Shown: positions 44,284 through 53,891 of the stretch, piece by piece | Layout of the letters: each line of letters starts with the position of its first letter | Numbering within the stretch: the stretch's first letter is position 1 | From: Rhizobiales bacterium NRL2 | Lineage (GTDB): Bacteria > Pseudomonadota > Alphaproteobacteria > Minwuiales > Minwuiaceae | Assembly (NCBI GenBank): GCA_001664005.1 | Contig: CP016093.1 | Span: 1,743,001-1,807,000 of the forward strand | Length of the DNA: 64,000 nucleotides | Direction of reading: 5' to 3' | Made by a program: the position numbers and the translations under genes | Notes under the pieces: model-generated | Told to the model about the DNA's origin: nothing | The model's input: the letters and a program-made list of their open reading frames with translations, nothing else | The model's database searches: none

Positions 44284-45296
44284 AACTCGCTTCGCTGAAG
44301 GACGGGCGCGACGGTCGGCTGGTCGTCGTCTCGAAGGACCTGACGAAGGCCGCGCCGGCCACCGATGTCGCGCCCACGCTGCAGGCGGCGCTGGACGACT
44401 GGGCGCACTGCCGACCCCTGCTGGACGCCATGTACCATTCGCTCAATGTCGGCGGCGGTCGGGAGATCTTCGATATCGATCCAACCCGGTGCGCCTCGCC
44501 GCTGCCGCGCGCCTACCAATGGGCGGATGGATCGGCCTATGTGAACCACGTCGAGCTGGTCCGGAAGGCCCGCGGCGCGGAGATGCCGGAGAGTTTCTGG
44601 ACCGATCCGCTGATGTATCAGGGCGGCTCCGACAGCTTTCTCGGCCCGACCGACGACATTCCTGCGATTTCCGAGGACCACGGCATCGACTTCGAGGCCG
44701 AGATCGCGGTGATCACCGACGACGTGCCCATGGCGACGGCGCCGGAAGCGGCGGCGGACCACATCCAGCTCCTGATGCTGGTGAACGACGTTTCCCTCCG
44801 CGGCCTGATCCCGGCCGAACTGGCCAAGGGCTTCGGCTTCTTCCACGGCAAGCCGTCCAGCGCCTTCAGCCCCGTGGCGGTGACCCCGGACGAACTGGGC
44901 GGCGCCTGGGCGGACGGCAGGGTGCATCGCCCGCTGCTGTCCTGGCTCAACGAGAAGCCGTTCGGCCGCCCCGAAGCCGGCGTCGACATGACCTTCTCGT
45001 TTCCCGAACTGGTGGCGCACGCGGCGAAGACCCGGGCGCTATCGGCCGGCACGATCGTCGGTTCGGGCACCGTCTCCAACCGCGGCTCCGATGGCGGGGC
45101 GGGCAGGCCGGTGAGCGAAGGCGGCGCGGGCTACTCCTGCATTGCCGAAATCCGCACCATCGAGACGATCGCCCAGGGCAAGCCTTCGACCCCGTTCATG
45201 AAATTCGGCGACCGTATCCGGATCGACATGCAGGACGCGGACGGCCGCTCCATCTTCGGGTCCATCGACCAGACGGTTGTCCGCTACGGGCGCTGA
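44280..45296 (+). CDS. fah: Fumarylacetoacetate hydrolase
   Basis: A 338-residue FAH-family hydrolase that splits fumarylacetoacetate to fumarate and acetoacetate, the last step of tyrosine degradation. Metal-binding acidic residues lie in DFEAEIAVITDD, and LLMLVNDVSLRGL and FGFFHGKPSSAFSPVAV are typical. Coupled to hmgA by ATGA. Its last 13 bases overlap the end of the convergent MFS gene. maiA, the intervening isomerase step, is encoded about 25 kb away. Confidence 0.9.
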   Translation: MKLASLKDGRDGRLVVVSKDLTKAAPATDVAPTLQAALDDWAHCRPLLDAMYHSLNVGGGREIFDIDPTRCASPLPRAYQWADGSAYVNHVELVRKARGAEMPESFWTDPLMYQGGSDSFLGPTDDIPAISEDHGIDFEAEIAVITDDVPMATAPEAAADHIQLLMLVNDVSLRGLIPAELAKGFGFFHGKPSSAFSPVAVTPDELGGAWADGRVHRPLLSWLNEKPFGRPEAGVDMTFSFPELVAHAAKTRALSAGTIVGSGTVSNRGSDGGAGRPVSEGGAGYSCIAEIRTIETIAQGKPSTPFMKFGDRIRIDMQDADGRSIFGSIDQTVVRYGR

Positions 45297-46597
45297 TCCC
45301 CGGGCTTCGCCGCAGAGCCTTCCGAGGGTGTTTCGGGCGTCGCTTCCGGCGCGGTGTCTGCTGCGTTCGGAGTCGTGGTGACATCCACCGGCGCCAGTGT
45401 CGTGCCGGCGTTGATGGCATCCACGAAGTGGCCCTTGTCCTCGACAGCCTGCGCGCCGCGCCGCCGCATTCTCATGAGCACGAAGATGACCAGCATCAGA
45501 TGCGTCGCCGCCGTGAAGTAGAACAGGCCCGCCTGTCCCGCGCCCGCGATCAGCGCCGAGGCGATGACGGGGCCGATCACCGCACCCGCCGCCCAGGTCA
45601 GCAGCAGGCCGCTTGCCGCCTCGACGAAGCTGTCGGCGCCGACGAAGTCGTTGGCGTGGGCGACACAGAGAGCGTAGAGCGGGAACGCGAACATGCCGAA
45701 ACCGAAGACCGCCAGCAGCATCACCGTCGGCGAGATGTCCCCGAACAGCGCCAGCGCCAGGCCAGACATGCCGGCCAGCGCGGCGGCGGCGACGATCACC
45801 TTGCGCCGGTCGATGCGGTCCGAGAGCAGGCCGAGCGGCCACTGACCCAGCGCGCCGGCGGCCACGGAAATGCCGATGAAGAGCGCGATGAAGCCTGTGC
45901 CGACGTCGACGCCGCTCTGCTGCGCGAAGATCGGCGCCAGCGCCCAGAAGGCGCCGTTGGTCATGCCGACGGCGAGACAGCCGAAGAAGCCCACCGGAGA
46001 GAGCTGGAACAGCCTGCCGATGCGGAGTTCGATACGGTCGATGGGCGCCGGGCTCTCCGACCGGGAAAGCGCCACGGGGACCGCCGCGAGGGACACGAGG
46101 ATGGAGGCCATGAGGAAAAGCGGGAAGCCGCCCGGATCGCCGGTCGCCAGCAGCATCTGGCCGGCCGCGATCATCGCCAGGTTGATCGCGGAGTAGACCG
46201 AGAAGACCGTGCCGCGGGTCTCGTTGGTCGCCTTCTCGTTCAGCCAGCTCTCGATGATCATGAACAGGATCGCGACGCAGGCGCCGGTAAGGAAGCGGAT
46301 GAACCACCACAGCACCGGTTCCTGGATCAGGGAGTGGACGAGCGCCGAGGTGGAGGCGATGGCGACCACCGCGGCGAAGGCGCGTATATGGCCTGCGCGA
46401 CGCACCACGGCCGCGCCGCGCCAGCAGCCGAGAGCGAAGCCCACGAAATAGGCCGAACCCAGGACGCCGATCTGCACCGAGCTGAACTGCTCGATTCCGG
46501 CGCGCAGCGGCAGCAGGGTGGATTGCAGGCCATTGCCCACCAGCAGCATGGCGACGCTGAGAAGCAGGGCTGCGACGGGCGCGAGGGCGGCGATCAT
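45284..46597 (-). CDS. MFS transporter (YcaD-like)
   Basis: A 437-residue inner-membrane carrier with about twelve transmembrane segments. Motif A-like loops are visible (GCWRGAAVVRRAGHIRAF and GLLSDRIDRRKVI), and MIIESWLNEKATNETRG is characteristic of the YcaD group. A hydrophilic tail of about 55 residues rich in Thr, Pro and Glu follows the last segment. The substrate is unknown. Divergent from pelA by 87 bp. Confidence 0.88.
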   Translation of the reverse strand: MIAALAPVAALLLSVAMLLVGNGLQSTLLPLRAGIEQFSSVQIGVLGSAYFVGFALGCWRGAAVVRRAGHIRAFAAVVAIASTSALVHSLIQEPVLWWFIRFLTGACVAILFMIIESWLNEKATNETRGTVFSVYSAINLAMIAAGQMLLATGDPGGFPLFLMASILVSLAAVPVALSRSESPAPIDRIELRIGRLFQLSPVGFFGCLAVGMTNGAFWALAPIFAQQSGVDVGTGFIALFIGISVAAGALGQWPLGLLSDRIDRRKVIVAAAALAGMSGLALALFGDISPTVMLLAVFGFGMFAFPLYALCVAHANDFVGADSFVEAASGLLLTWAAGAVIGPVIASALIAGAGQAGLFYFTAATHLMLVIFVLMRMRRRGAQAVEDKGHFVDAINAGTTLAPVDVTTTPNAADTAPEATPETPSEGSAAKPGDQRP

Positions 46598-46684
46598 GAC
46601 GGAGACCCTGTTATGGCTATTGTTGCGGGCGGCGGATCATGACACTCCCCTTTGGCAGGAGAGTTGCTTAGACCATAGACATCC

Positions 46685-48910
46685 ATGACCGGTTTTGTGA
46701 AATCCCTTCTGAGCCTGCTCGTCGTGCCGGCGGTCCTGTTGACCGCGGTCGCATTGCCGTCGCTTGCCGCGGAGGCGCCGCGCAAGGTGATTGCCCTGCA
46801 CCATCCGCATGACGACACGCTGAAACGGCACAACCTGCACCGCCTGGCGGAGATGCCGCTGAACTGGCTCGGCCTGCGCGTCGAGTATCACGAACTCGAG
46901 GATCCGCTGCCGCAGGACGCCATCGACGACCCGGCGGTCGCCGGCGTCGTGAGCTGGTTCGAGCAGGGGAGCATGAACCAGCCGGAACTGTTTCTGGACT
47001 GGGCCATCCGGATGGCCGATGCGGGCAAGAAGTTCGTGTTCCTGGGGGATCTCGGGTTTCTCGCCAACGAGCAGGGCCGCCAGACCGACCGGGGCCTGGT
47101 CAACGCCTTTCTCGGGCGCCTGGGCTTCCGGCTCGGCGGCGACTGGATCGATGTCACCTTCGATACCGAGATCGTTCACCGCGACCCCGACTTCTACGAT
47201 TTCGAACGGCGCATGGGCGGGCGGCTGCCGTCCTATGAACTCTACGAGCCGGTCTCCGACGACACCCGCGTCCTGCTGAAGGTGCGCAACCGCCTGTCAG
47301 GCGTCGAAAGCGCGCTGTTCATGATCTCGCCGGCCGGGGCCTTCGTGGAGGGCGGCTGGGAGTACTACAAGGACCCGGTCCTGTTCCGCACCCAGTGGTA
47401 CGTCAATCCGTTCCGCCTGTTCGCCGAGGTGTTCGACACCGACGCCTTGCCGAAGCCGGATGTGACCACACTGTCGGGCCGGCGGATTTATTTCAGCCAT
47501 ATCGACGGGGACGGCTGGCGCAATGTCAGTCTGGTGCGCGCCTACCGGAACAAGGAAGCCTATTCGGCGCAGGTGGTGATGGAAAAGGTGATCGAGCCCT
47601 TTCCCGATCTGCCTATCACCGTCGGGCCGATCGCCGCCGATCTTGATCCCGAATGGTCGGGCGACGAGAAGGCGCAGGAGATCGCCCGCGAAATCTTCCG
47701 CCTGCCGCAGGTCGAGACCGCGCACCACACCTTCAGCCATCCCTTCGAATGGCGGTTCTTCGAGGACTATACGCCGGAGAAGGAGGCGCCCTTTGTCCGT
47801 CTCTATCCCAATCCGGATATCGAGGCCTGGGGCGCCGATGTGGTGAAGACAGCGTCCAACCGAGTGGTGAGCCTGAAGGAAGCCTATGACCAGCCGCGGG
47901 GCTTCGGGCACGTCCCCTTCGATATCGACCTCGAGTTCGAGGGCGCCTCCGAAGTCGTGAACCGTTTCACCCCGCCGGGCAAGGAGGTCGGGCTGGTGCT
48001 CTGGTCGGGCGATACCTCGCCGTCCGCGCGGATGATACGGGCCTCGCGCGAGGCCGGTCTGCTCAACCTCAATGGCGGCGATTCGCGCTTCGATCCCGAA
48101 TACCCCTCGGTAGGCTATGTGCCGCCCGTCGGTTTCGAGATCGGCGGCGAGCGCCAGATCTACGCCGCCAACAGCAATGAGAACACCTATACGGATCTCT
48201 GGTCGGGCCGCTATTTCGGCTTCCGCGACCTGGTTCACACGCTGAAGAACACCGAGAACCCGCGGCGGCTGAAACCGATCAACGTCTACTATCACATGTA
48301 TTCCGGTGAGCGGGACGCGGCGCTGAATGCCCTGCTCGCCAATATCGAATACGCCCGCAGCCAGCGCATCGCGCCGGTCACCGCCTCTCACTACACGCGG
48401 ATGGCGGAAGGTTTCTACACCACGCGTTTCGAGCCGCTGGGCGCGCGCCGCTGGCGGGTGCTGGACCGCGGGGCGCTGGAGACCGTGCGCTTCGACAAGG
48501 CGGACGGGATCACCGTCGATGTTTCCCGCTCCGAGGGGGTGCTGGGCTTCAACCGTCACCAGGGCAGCCTCTACGTCGCCCTGGACGGTGAGGTGGCGCA
48601 GCCGGTGATCACCCTGGCCGACGCAGGCCCGGCCCCCGGCGCACCATGGCTGATCGACGCCCGCTGGCGCATCCGCGGCCTTGAACGGGGAGCGGACCGG
48701 CTGGCCTTCACCGGCGAAGGCTTCGGGCCGGCCGAGATGCGCTGGGGCGGGATGGCGCCCGGACGATGGCGCGTCGAGGCCATGCTGCCCGACGGCGAGA
48801 CGGTGGGCGTGGATGCCGTCGTCGGCCGCAACGGCATCCTGGACGTGACGCTGCCGGTCCAGGTCTACGGGCCGGTACCGGTGACCCTCTCGCGTCTCGG
48901 CGGGAACTGA
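46685..48910 (+). CDS. pelA: PelA-type exopolysaccharide deacetylase lacking the hydrolase domain
   Basis: A 741-residue exported protein. After the signal peptide (about 1-29) come a Rossmann-like domain, a polysaccharide deacetylase domain with SHIDGDGW (D274 or D276) and AHHTFSHPF (H348, H352), and a C-terminal beta-rich domain near 590-741. These correspond to the reductase-like, deacetylase and jelly-roll parts of PelA. The N-terminal glycoside hydrolase domain of Pseudomonas PelA is absent; Gram-positive Pel loci encode a similar deacetylase-only form. It would de-N-acetylate Pel during export. It heads the pel locus. Confidence 0.85.
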   Translation: MTGFVKSLLSLLVVPAVLLTAVALPSLAAEAPRKVIALHHPHDDTLKRHNLHRLAEMPLNWLGLRVEYHELEDPLPQDAIDDPAVAGVVSWFEQGSMNQPELFLDWAIRMADAGKKFVFLGDLGFLANEQGRQTDRGLVNAFLGRLGFRLGGDWIDVTFDTEIVHRDPDFYDFERRMGGRLPSYELYEPVSDDTRVLLKVRNRLSGVESALFMISPAGAFVEGGWEYYKDPVLFRTQWYVNPFRLFAEVFDTDALPKPDVTTLSGRRIYFSHIDGDGWRNVSLVRAYRNKEAYSAQVVMEKVIEPFPDLPITVGPIAADLDPEWSGDEKAQEIAREIFRLPQVETAHHTFSHPFEWRFFEDYTPEKEAPFVRLYPNPDIEAWGADVVKTASNRVVSLKEAYDQPRGFGHVPFDIDLEFEGASEVVNRFTPPGKEVGLVLWSGDTSPSARMIRASREAGLLNLNGGDSRFDPEYPSVGYVPPVGFEIGGERQIYAANSNENTYTDLWSGRYFGFRDLVHTLKNTENPRRLKPINVYYHMYSGERDAALNALLANIEYARSQRIAPVTASHYTRMAEGFYTTRFEPLGARRWRVLDRGALETVRFDKADGITVDVSRSEGVLGFNRHQGSLYVALDGEVAQPVITLADAGPAPGAPWLIDARWRIRGLERGADRLAFTGEGFGPAEMRWGGMAPGRWRVEAMLPDGETVGVDAVVGRNGILDVTLPVQVYGPVPVTLSRLGGN

Positions 48911-48919
48911 TTCCGGGCC

Positions 48920-51900
48920 ATGCGCATCAACCTGATCCTGCTGGCCATCGTCGTGCTGCTCGGAATCGGTCTGAGCTTCCTGCTGATCCCGCGCGAAAAG
49001 GACGTGGCCCTGCTGCAGCTCAGCAGTCAGGACACGGATCTTGCCGGCCGCGAGACCCTGCTGCAGCGCTACCGCGAAGGCGACCGGTCGGTCCAGGTCA
49101 TCGCCCCGCTCGCCGACCTGGCGCTCAACCTGGGTGAGATCGACGACGCGATCACGCTGCTGGAGGACTATCTGGCGCGCAATCCGAACGACGTCGCGGC
49201 CCGTCGGAAACTGGCCGAATACTATCGGTTCGATCAGCGCCGGGACGCGTTCGTCGCCGCACTGGCCGAAATCGTGGCCCGCGCGGGCACGCCGCAGGAG
49301 CGCCGGCAACTCGTCGACCTGTACCGGGCGCGCGGCGACTACGAGCGGTTGCTGCCCGCTCTGACGGAGCTGGTCGACCGCGGTCTGGCGAAACCGGCCG
49401 ACTACATGGAAGCCGCCGAGCTGGCCGCCTCGTCCGGCAGCCTCGACCAGGCGCTTGCGATCCTGGAGACGATGTGGCGCGTTCACCCGGCTTCGCTGGA
49501 GGCACGCTCGGTCCGGCTCTACGTCCTGGCCGCCGCGGCGGCGGGCGAGACGGCGCGGGCGCAGGAGGTGGTCGCCCTGATGGCCCAGATCAACGGTCCG
49601 GCGGCCATCGTGCCAGTGATCCGCGGCATCGCGGACCGGGGCCAGGCAGCCTTCGGGCTGCGCCTGCTCGAGAGCTTCGAGGATAATCTGCATCTGACGC
49701 CGCCGCTGCTGGTCGCCTGGGCCGACATGCAGCGGGCGCTCGACCGGGAGCAGGTGGCGCTGCAGAAGCTGCTGGAACTGGAAAGGCGGGGCGAGTTGCC
49801 CTCCCTGGCCGTGCCCGTGCTGCTCGACCTGGCGCTGCTGGCCGAGGCCATCGACCTGCTGGAACGCCTGCTGAAGGACCGCGACCTGACCGGCATCGTC
49901 GACTTCCGGCTTGCGGCGATCGGCGACGCGGCCGTGGCCTGGCGGCGCAACGCTCTGCTGGAGCAGATCCATGCCCAGGCCTCCGAGAGTTTCCGGCGTG
50001 GCTATCCGGCGCTGATGGCGGAAGTCCTGATCGGCATCGGCAAGCCGGAGGAAGCGCGGGCGGAGGTGGCGCGGGCGCAGGCGAAGGATGATCTCCGCGC
50101 CCGCCAGCTCATCCGGCTCGCCCGGGCGGAGTTCCGGCTCGGCGAGGACGAGGCGGCGGCGCGGACGCTGGAACGGATCGCAATGGCCCGAGACCTGGAC
50201 GAGGACGCGATCCGCGCGCTCGCCGGTCTCTATCTTTCGGCCGAGCGGACCCGGGCGGGGCTGCGCGCATTCGAACGTCTTCGCCGCGAACGGCCGTCGC
50301 CGGCGGCCGAGGCCGGCTGGGCCCGTATGGCTGCGCGCGAAGGGCGGGACAGCGAGCTGCTCGACTGGCTGCAAGCCAACACTGTCGTGGATCGCGATCT
50401 GCTGGCCGACATCGTGTTCCTCTCGCAGCCCGGACTGGCGCCCAGATCGGCGCTGGCCGCGGCCGAGCGGTTGTACAGGGAGCACCCCGACCGGGAGGCC
50501 CGCCGCCTCTACGGCGACGCGCTGGTCGCCAATGGCCGCGCCGCCGAAGCCGTGCCGGTGCTGGAAGAACTGCTGCCGGGCACGGCGGAGGACGCCGAGA
50601 GTTATGTCGCCGCGCTGGTTGCGGCCGGCCGGAAGATCGAAGCGCTGGCTTGGCTGCGGTCCCGCGCCGAGGAGGACCCCCTGCCGGTGCTGATCGCCGA
50701 CGACTACATGGCGCTGGCGATCGAGCTGGACCAGCCGAAGCTCGCCTATGCCGAGGCCCGGCGCCAGGACCTGCGGAAGTTCGATGACGACACCATCGCC
50801 TCGCTGGCCGAGAACGCCGCCCAGGATGGCGATTTCGCGCTGGTCGACGAGATCGTCGCCGAGGTGGGGGCGCAGTTCATGGCGGCGCGGCCGGTAATGG
50901 CGGCGCGCATCGAGCTGGCCCGCGGCGACGAGACGGCCGCGCAGGAATGGGCGGAGAAGGCAGCGGCCCGTGCCGATCTGCGCAATGCGGACCGGCTCGA
51001 TCTGGCGCGGGTGTGGTCGCTGCTGGGCGAGGACGAGCGCTCCCTGGCCCTGCTGGAAGGCCTTGCGGAGGATCCGGCGACACCCGCCTTTGCCATCGCC
51101 GACCTTGCGGCGCAGTACCTTGAACTGGGCAGGGCGAAGCAGGGCCTGCCGGTGTTCCGCGGCCTGATCGAGCGCCGGCGGGAGCCGCAGGTGCTGGAAG
51201 GCTGGGCCAGGCTGGAAACCCGTTCGGGGGAGCCGTCGCGGGTTCTGGACTGGTTGCGCGGCGGCGATACCGTCAGCCGCCAGGCGCTGGCCGATATCTA
51301 CTATCTGGCGCAGGAGCGCGGCGCGGCGAAAACGGCCTTCGCCGCCGCCGAGCGGCTGTTCGAGGCCTATCCGGGCGACGAGGCGCGGCTGATCTGGGGC
51401 AGGGCACTGACCGACGCCGGCCGGGCCGGAGAAGCCGTGACCGTGCTCCGGCCGCTGCTGCCAGGCGACAGGGAGGTGCGGTCGGCCTATGTCGCTGCCC
51501 TCGGGCGGGGCGGGGATGCCGAGGATCTGAAGGCCTTCGCGCGCACCGCTCTCGACGATCCCGATCTCGATCCGGAAGTGCGCTCGGCGCTGCTGTTCGC
51601 ATTGCTCGAAGGCGGCGCGGCCGATATCGCCCTGCCGCTCCTGCGGGACCTGGCGGAGCGGGATCCGAAGCAGTGGGAAGCCGCCTACCTGGACGCCTTG
51701 CGTCAAACGCAATCCGACGAGGAGCGCGCCCGGGTGCTGATGTCGAAGCTGGACGGCGATCCCCCGCCGGCGCAGCGCGATCCGCTGCTGTTCGAACTGC
51801 TGGAAGTCGGCGGACCGGCGAAGGCGTTGCCCTATCTGAAGGCGGCGGCCGGAGCCGATCCTCTGGGCGCCTGGCCCTCCACCTACGAGGCGGCGCTGTC

Positions 51901-52876
51901 GGATATGGGCCGCCGCCCGGAACTCGTGGAATGGCTGGAACGCCGCGCCCGTCTGCCCGAACTGCCGCGGCAGCAGCGCCGGGAGGCCGCGTTCAGGCTG
52001 CTCGACCTGGAGGCGAAGCCCGAAGCGGTGGCCTCGTTCCGCCGGCTGGCGGAGGATCAGCCCCCTTCCTCGCCCGACGTGCAGCAGCTTCTCTTCCTCT
52101 GGGGCCCGCGGCCGCCGGAGGCAGGGGTCGATTGGCTGGAACAGCGCGCCAGGGCCGCCGCCGGCGATGACCGGGCGGAATGGCTGCAGTTTCTGAACAA
52201 TGCCGGCGCGCCGGGCCGCGTTGTCGCCATTGCCGCCGACCCGCCGCCCGGCCGTCCGGATGATCCTGCGCTGGCGCCGCTGGTCCAGGCACTGGTGACG
52301 GAACGGCGGTTCGATCGCGTCGGCGAAATTCTCTCGCCGCTCGTCGCCCGCGCCGACGACGGGAAGACGCTGCTCAGGCTTGCCGACTGGGCCGAGCAGG
52401 CCGACCAGGGCCGCGTCGCGGTGGCCGCCTACGACCGTGCGCTGGGCATGATCGGCGACGATCCGGCGGCGCTCCTCCGGGCCGGCAGGGCCTTCACCTT
52501 CCAGGGTCGGGCGGAGAAGGCGGTGCAGACGCTGGAGCGCTATTTCGCTGTCGCCGACGTGAAGGGGCGGGCCGATCACCGCCCCTGGTACTACTACGCC
52601 CAGTCCCTCTCGCTGATGGAACGCCAGGAGGCGGCGCGCGGCGCCTACCGTGAAATGCTGTCGCGCATCGAGGCCGGCGACACCAATGATTTCGAGACCC
52701 GGCGCATGCGCGCGACGGGGCTGGAGGCGACCGGCCGGACCGAGGCGGCGATCGCGCTCTACGAGCAGCTTCGCGCCGAGCGGCCGCGTGACCGGTCCCT
52801 GCTGGCCGACTTCGTCTCGCTGCTGATCGAGACCGGCGCCTATGAACGCGCCGATCGTCTGCTGCGGGAGAACTGA
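48920..52876 (+). CDS. PelB-like inner-membrane TPR scaffold (N-terminal part of PelB as separate protein)
   Basis: A 1318-residue protein with one N-terminal membrane helix (about 4-23) and a periplasmic superhelix of TPR-type repeats to the end. It ends in a TPR (IETGAYERADRLLREN) with no beta-barrel. In Pseudomonas PelB the TPR region and outer-membrane barrel are one chain; here the barrel is at 54994-57126. Three related modules recur about every 295 residues (Y438, Y733, L1027 are equivalent). The TPR part of PelB is known to bind PelA. It starts nine bases after pelA. Confidence 0.8.
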   Translation: MRINLILLAIVVLLGIGLSFLLIPREKDVALLQLSSQDTDLAGRETLLQRYREGDRSVQVIAPLADLALNLGEIDDAITLLEDYLARNPNDVAARRKLAEYYRFDQRRDAFVAALAEIVARAGTPQERRQLVDLYRARGDYERLLPALTELVDRGLAKPADYMEAAELAASSGSLDQALAILETMWRVHPASLEARSVRLYVLAAAAAGETARAQEVVALMAQINGPAAIVPVIRGIADRGQAAFGLRLLESFEDNLHLTPPLLVAWADMQRALDREQVALQKLLELERRGELPSLAVPVLLDLALLAEAIDLLERLLKDRDLTGIVDFRLAAIGDAAVAWRRNALLEQIHAQASESFRRGYPALMAEVLIGIGKPEEARAEVARAQAKDDLRARQLIRLARAEFRLGEDEAAARTLERIAMARDLDEDAIRALAGLYLSAERTRAGLRAFERLRRERPSPAAEAGWARMAAREGRDSELLDWLQANTVVDRDLLADIVFLSQPGLAPRSALAAAERLYREHPDREARRLYGDALVANGRAAEAVPVLEELLPGTAEDAESYVAALVAAGRKIEALAWLRSRAEEDPLPVLIADDYMALAIELDQPKLAYAEARRQDLRKFDDDTIASLAENAAQDGDFALVDEIVAEVGAQFMAARPVMAARIELARGDETAAQEWAEKAAARADLRNADRLDLARVWSLLGEDERSLALLEGLAEDPATPAFAIADLAAQYLELGRAKQGLPVFRGLIERRREPQVLEGWARLETRSGEPSRVLDWLRGGDTVSRQALADIYYLAQERGAAKTAFAAAERLFEAYPGDEARLIWGRALTDAGRAGEAVTVLRPLLPGDREVRSAYVAALGRGGDAEDLKAFARTALDDPDLDPEVRSALLFALLEGGAADIALPLLRDLAERDPKQWEAAYLDALRQTQSDEERARVLMSKLDGDPPPAQRDPLLFELLEVGGPAKALPYLKAAAGADPLGAWPSTYEAALSDMGRRPELVEWLERRARLPELPRQQRREAAFRLLDLEAKPEAVASFRRLAEDQPPSSPDVQQLLFLWGPRPPEAGVDWLEQRARAAAGDDRAEWLQFLNNAGAPGRVVAIAADPPPGRPDDPALAPLVQALVTERRFDRVGEILSPLVARADDGKTLLRLADWAEQADQGRVAVAAYDRALGMIGDDPAALLRAGRAFTFQGRAEKAVQTLERYFAVADVKGRADHRPWYYYAQSLSLMERQEAARGAYREMLSRIEAGDTNDFETRRMRATGLEATGRTEAAIALYEQLRAERPRDRSLLADFVSLLIETGAYERADRLLREN

Positions 52877-52974
52877 GCGCCCGGACCGGCAGGGCGGAAC
52901 CGTGTTCCATCGGGCCCGGAGTTGATCTAGGTTCCCACGCCGCTGACTGAGACGCGGGGAAATCGGGGGTCTGA

Positions 52975-53883
52975 ATGTTCTACGAATCCGGCGAGGCGTT
53001 CCGCCAGGATCCGCACAAGTCCATCACGCTGCTCGGCATGTCGGGCGTCGGCAAGACCATGCTGGCCAACAAGCTGCCCAAGCTGGAATGGTTCCACTAC
53101 TCGGCCGACTACCGCATCGGCACGAAGTATCTGGAAGAAGACATCCTCGACAACATCAAGCGCAAGGCGATGCAGGTGCCGTTCCTGCGCAACCTGCTGC
53201 TGAGCGACTCGATCTACATCTGCTCCAACATAACCGTGAACAACCTCGACCCGATTTCGACCTTTCTCGGCAAGATCGGCAATCCGGCCTCTCCCGCCGG
53301 CGAGGAAGGCGGGTTGAGCTATGCGGAGTTCCGGCGCCGTCAGGACCTTCACGAACAGGGCGAGATCAACTCGATGTTCGACGTGGAGCGGTTCAAGAAC
53401 AAGGCGATGGACATCTACGGCTACCCGAACTTCATCAACGATGCCTCAGGCAGCATCTGCGAGATCGTCAATCCCTTCGGCGCGGATGACGACCCTGTCC
53501 TGGCCGCCCTGTCCGCGGGCACGCTGCTGCTCTATATCCGCGCAGGCGAAGCGGACTACAAGCGGGTCGAAACGGCAGCGATGCGGAATCCCAAACCATT
53601 GTTCTACAGGGATGATTTCCTGCGCCACGCCATTCCGGAGTACCGCCGGGATGCGGGGCTGCAGGCGGCCGACGTGGACCAGGTGGACGACATCGATCCC
53701 GACGATTTCGTGAAATGGGTGTTTCCGCGCCTCTGGCGGCACCGCATTCCGCGCTACCAGGCGATCGTGGATCGCCACGGCTACGTCGTCGAGGCCGGTG
53801 AGGTCGCCGAGGTGCAGGACGAGGCCGGTTTCGTGGACCTCGTCGCTCGCGCCATCGACCGTCGCAATCGCGAAGCGGCCTGA
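52975..53883 (+). CDS. P-loop ATPase of unknown function
   Basis: A 302-residue cytoplasmic protein with a clear Walker A motif, GMSGVGKT (21-28), in a kinase-like N-terminal half. I see no recognisable substrate site. Pattern segments are YSADYRIGTKYLEEDILDNI, GLSYAEFRRRQDLH and FINDASGSICEIVNPF. It lies eight bases before the homoserine acyltransferase gene and is likely co-transcribed, pointing to a metabolic or regulatory role with it rather than in Pel. Its position between the two pelB halves is odd. Confidence 0.75.
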   Translation: MFYESGEAFRQDPHKSITLLGMSGVGKTMLANKLPKLEWFHYSADYRIGTKYLEEDILDNIKRKAMQVPFLRNLLLSDSIYICSNITVNNLDPISTFLGKIGNPASPAGEEGGLSYAEFRRRQDLHEQGEINSMFDVERFKNKAMDIYGYPNFINDASGSICEIVNPFGADDDPVLAALSAGTLLLYIRAGEADYKRVETAAMRNPKPLFYRDDFLRHAIPEYRRDAGLQAADVDQVDDIDPDDFVKWVFPRLWRHRIPRYQAIVDRHGYVVEAGEVAEVQDEAGFVDLVARAIDRRNREAA

Positions 53884-53891
53884 GGCTGACG

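Noticed and set aside
45284-45296. Frameshift or truncation at the end of fah, where it overlaps the MFS gene
   Set aside because: Both proteins have complete family C-termini; a 13-base overlap of convergent genes is normal in a compact genome.
47297-52579. A 1760-residue open frame on the minus strand opposite pelA and the TPR gene
   Set aside because: It is the antisense of two well-supported genes. Its translation is rich in Gln, Arg, His and Gly, typical of a GC-rich antisense frame, and shows no domain.
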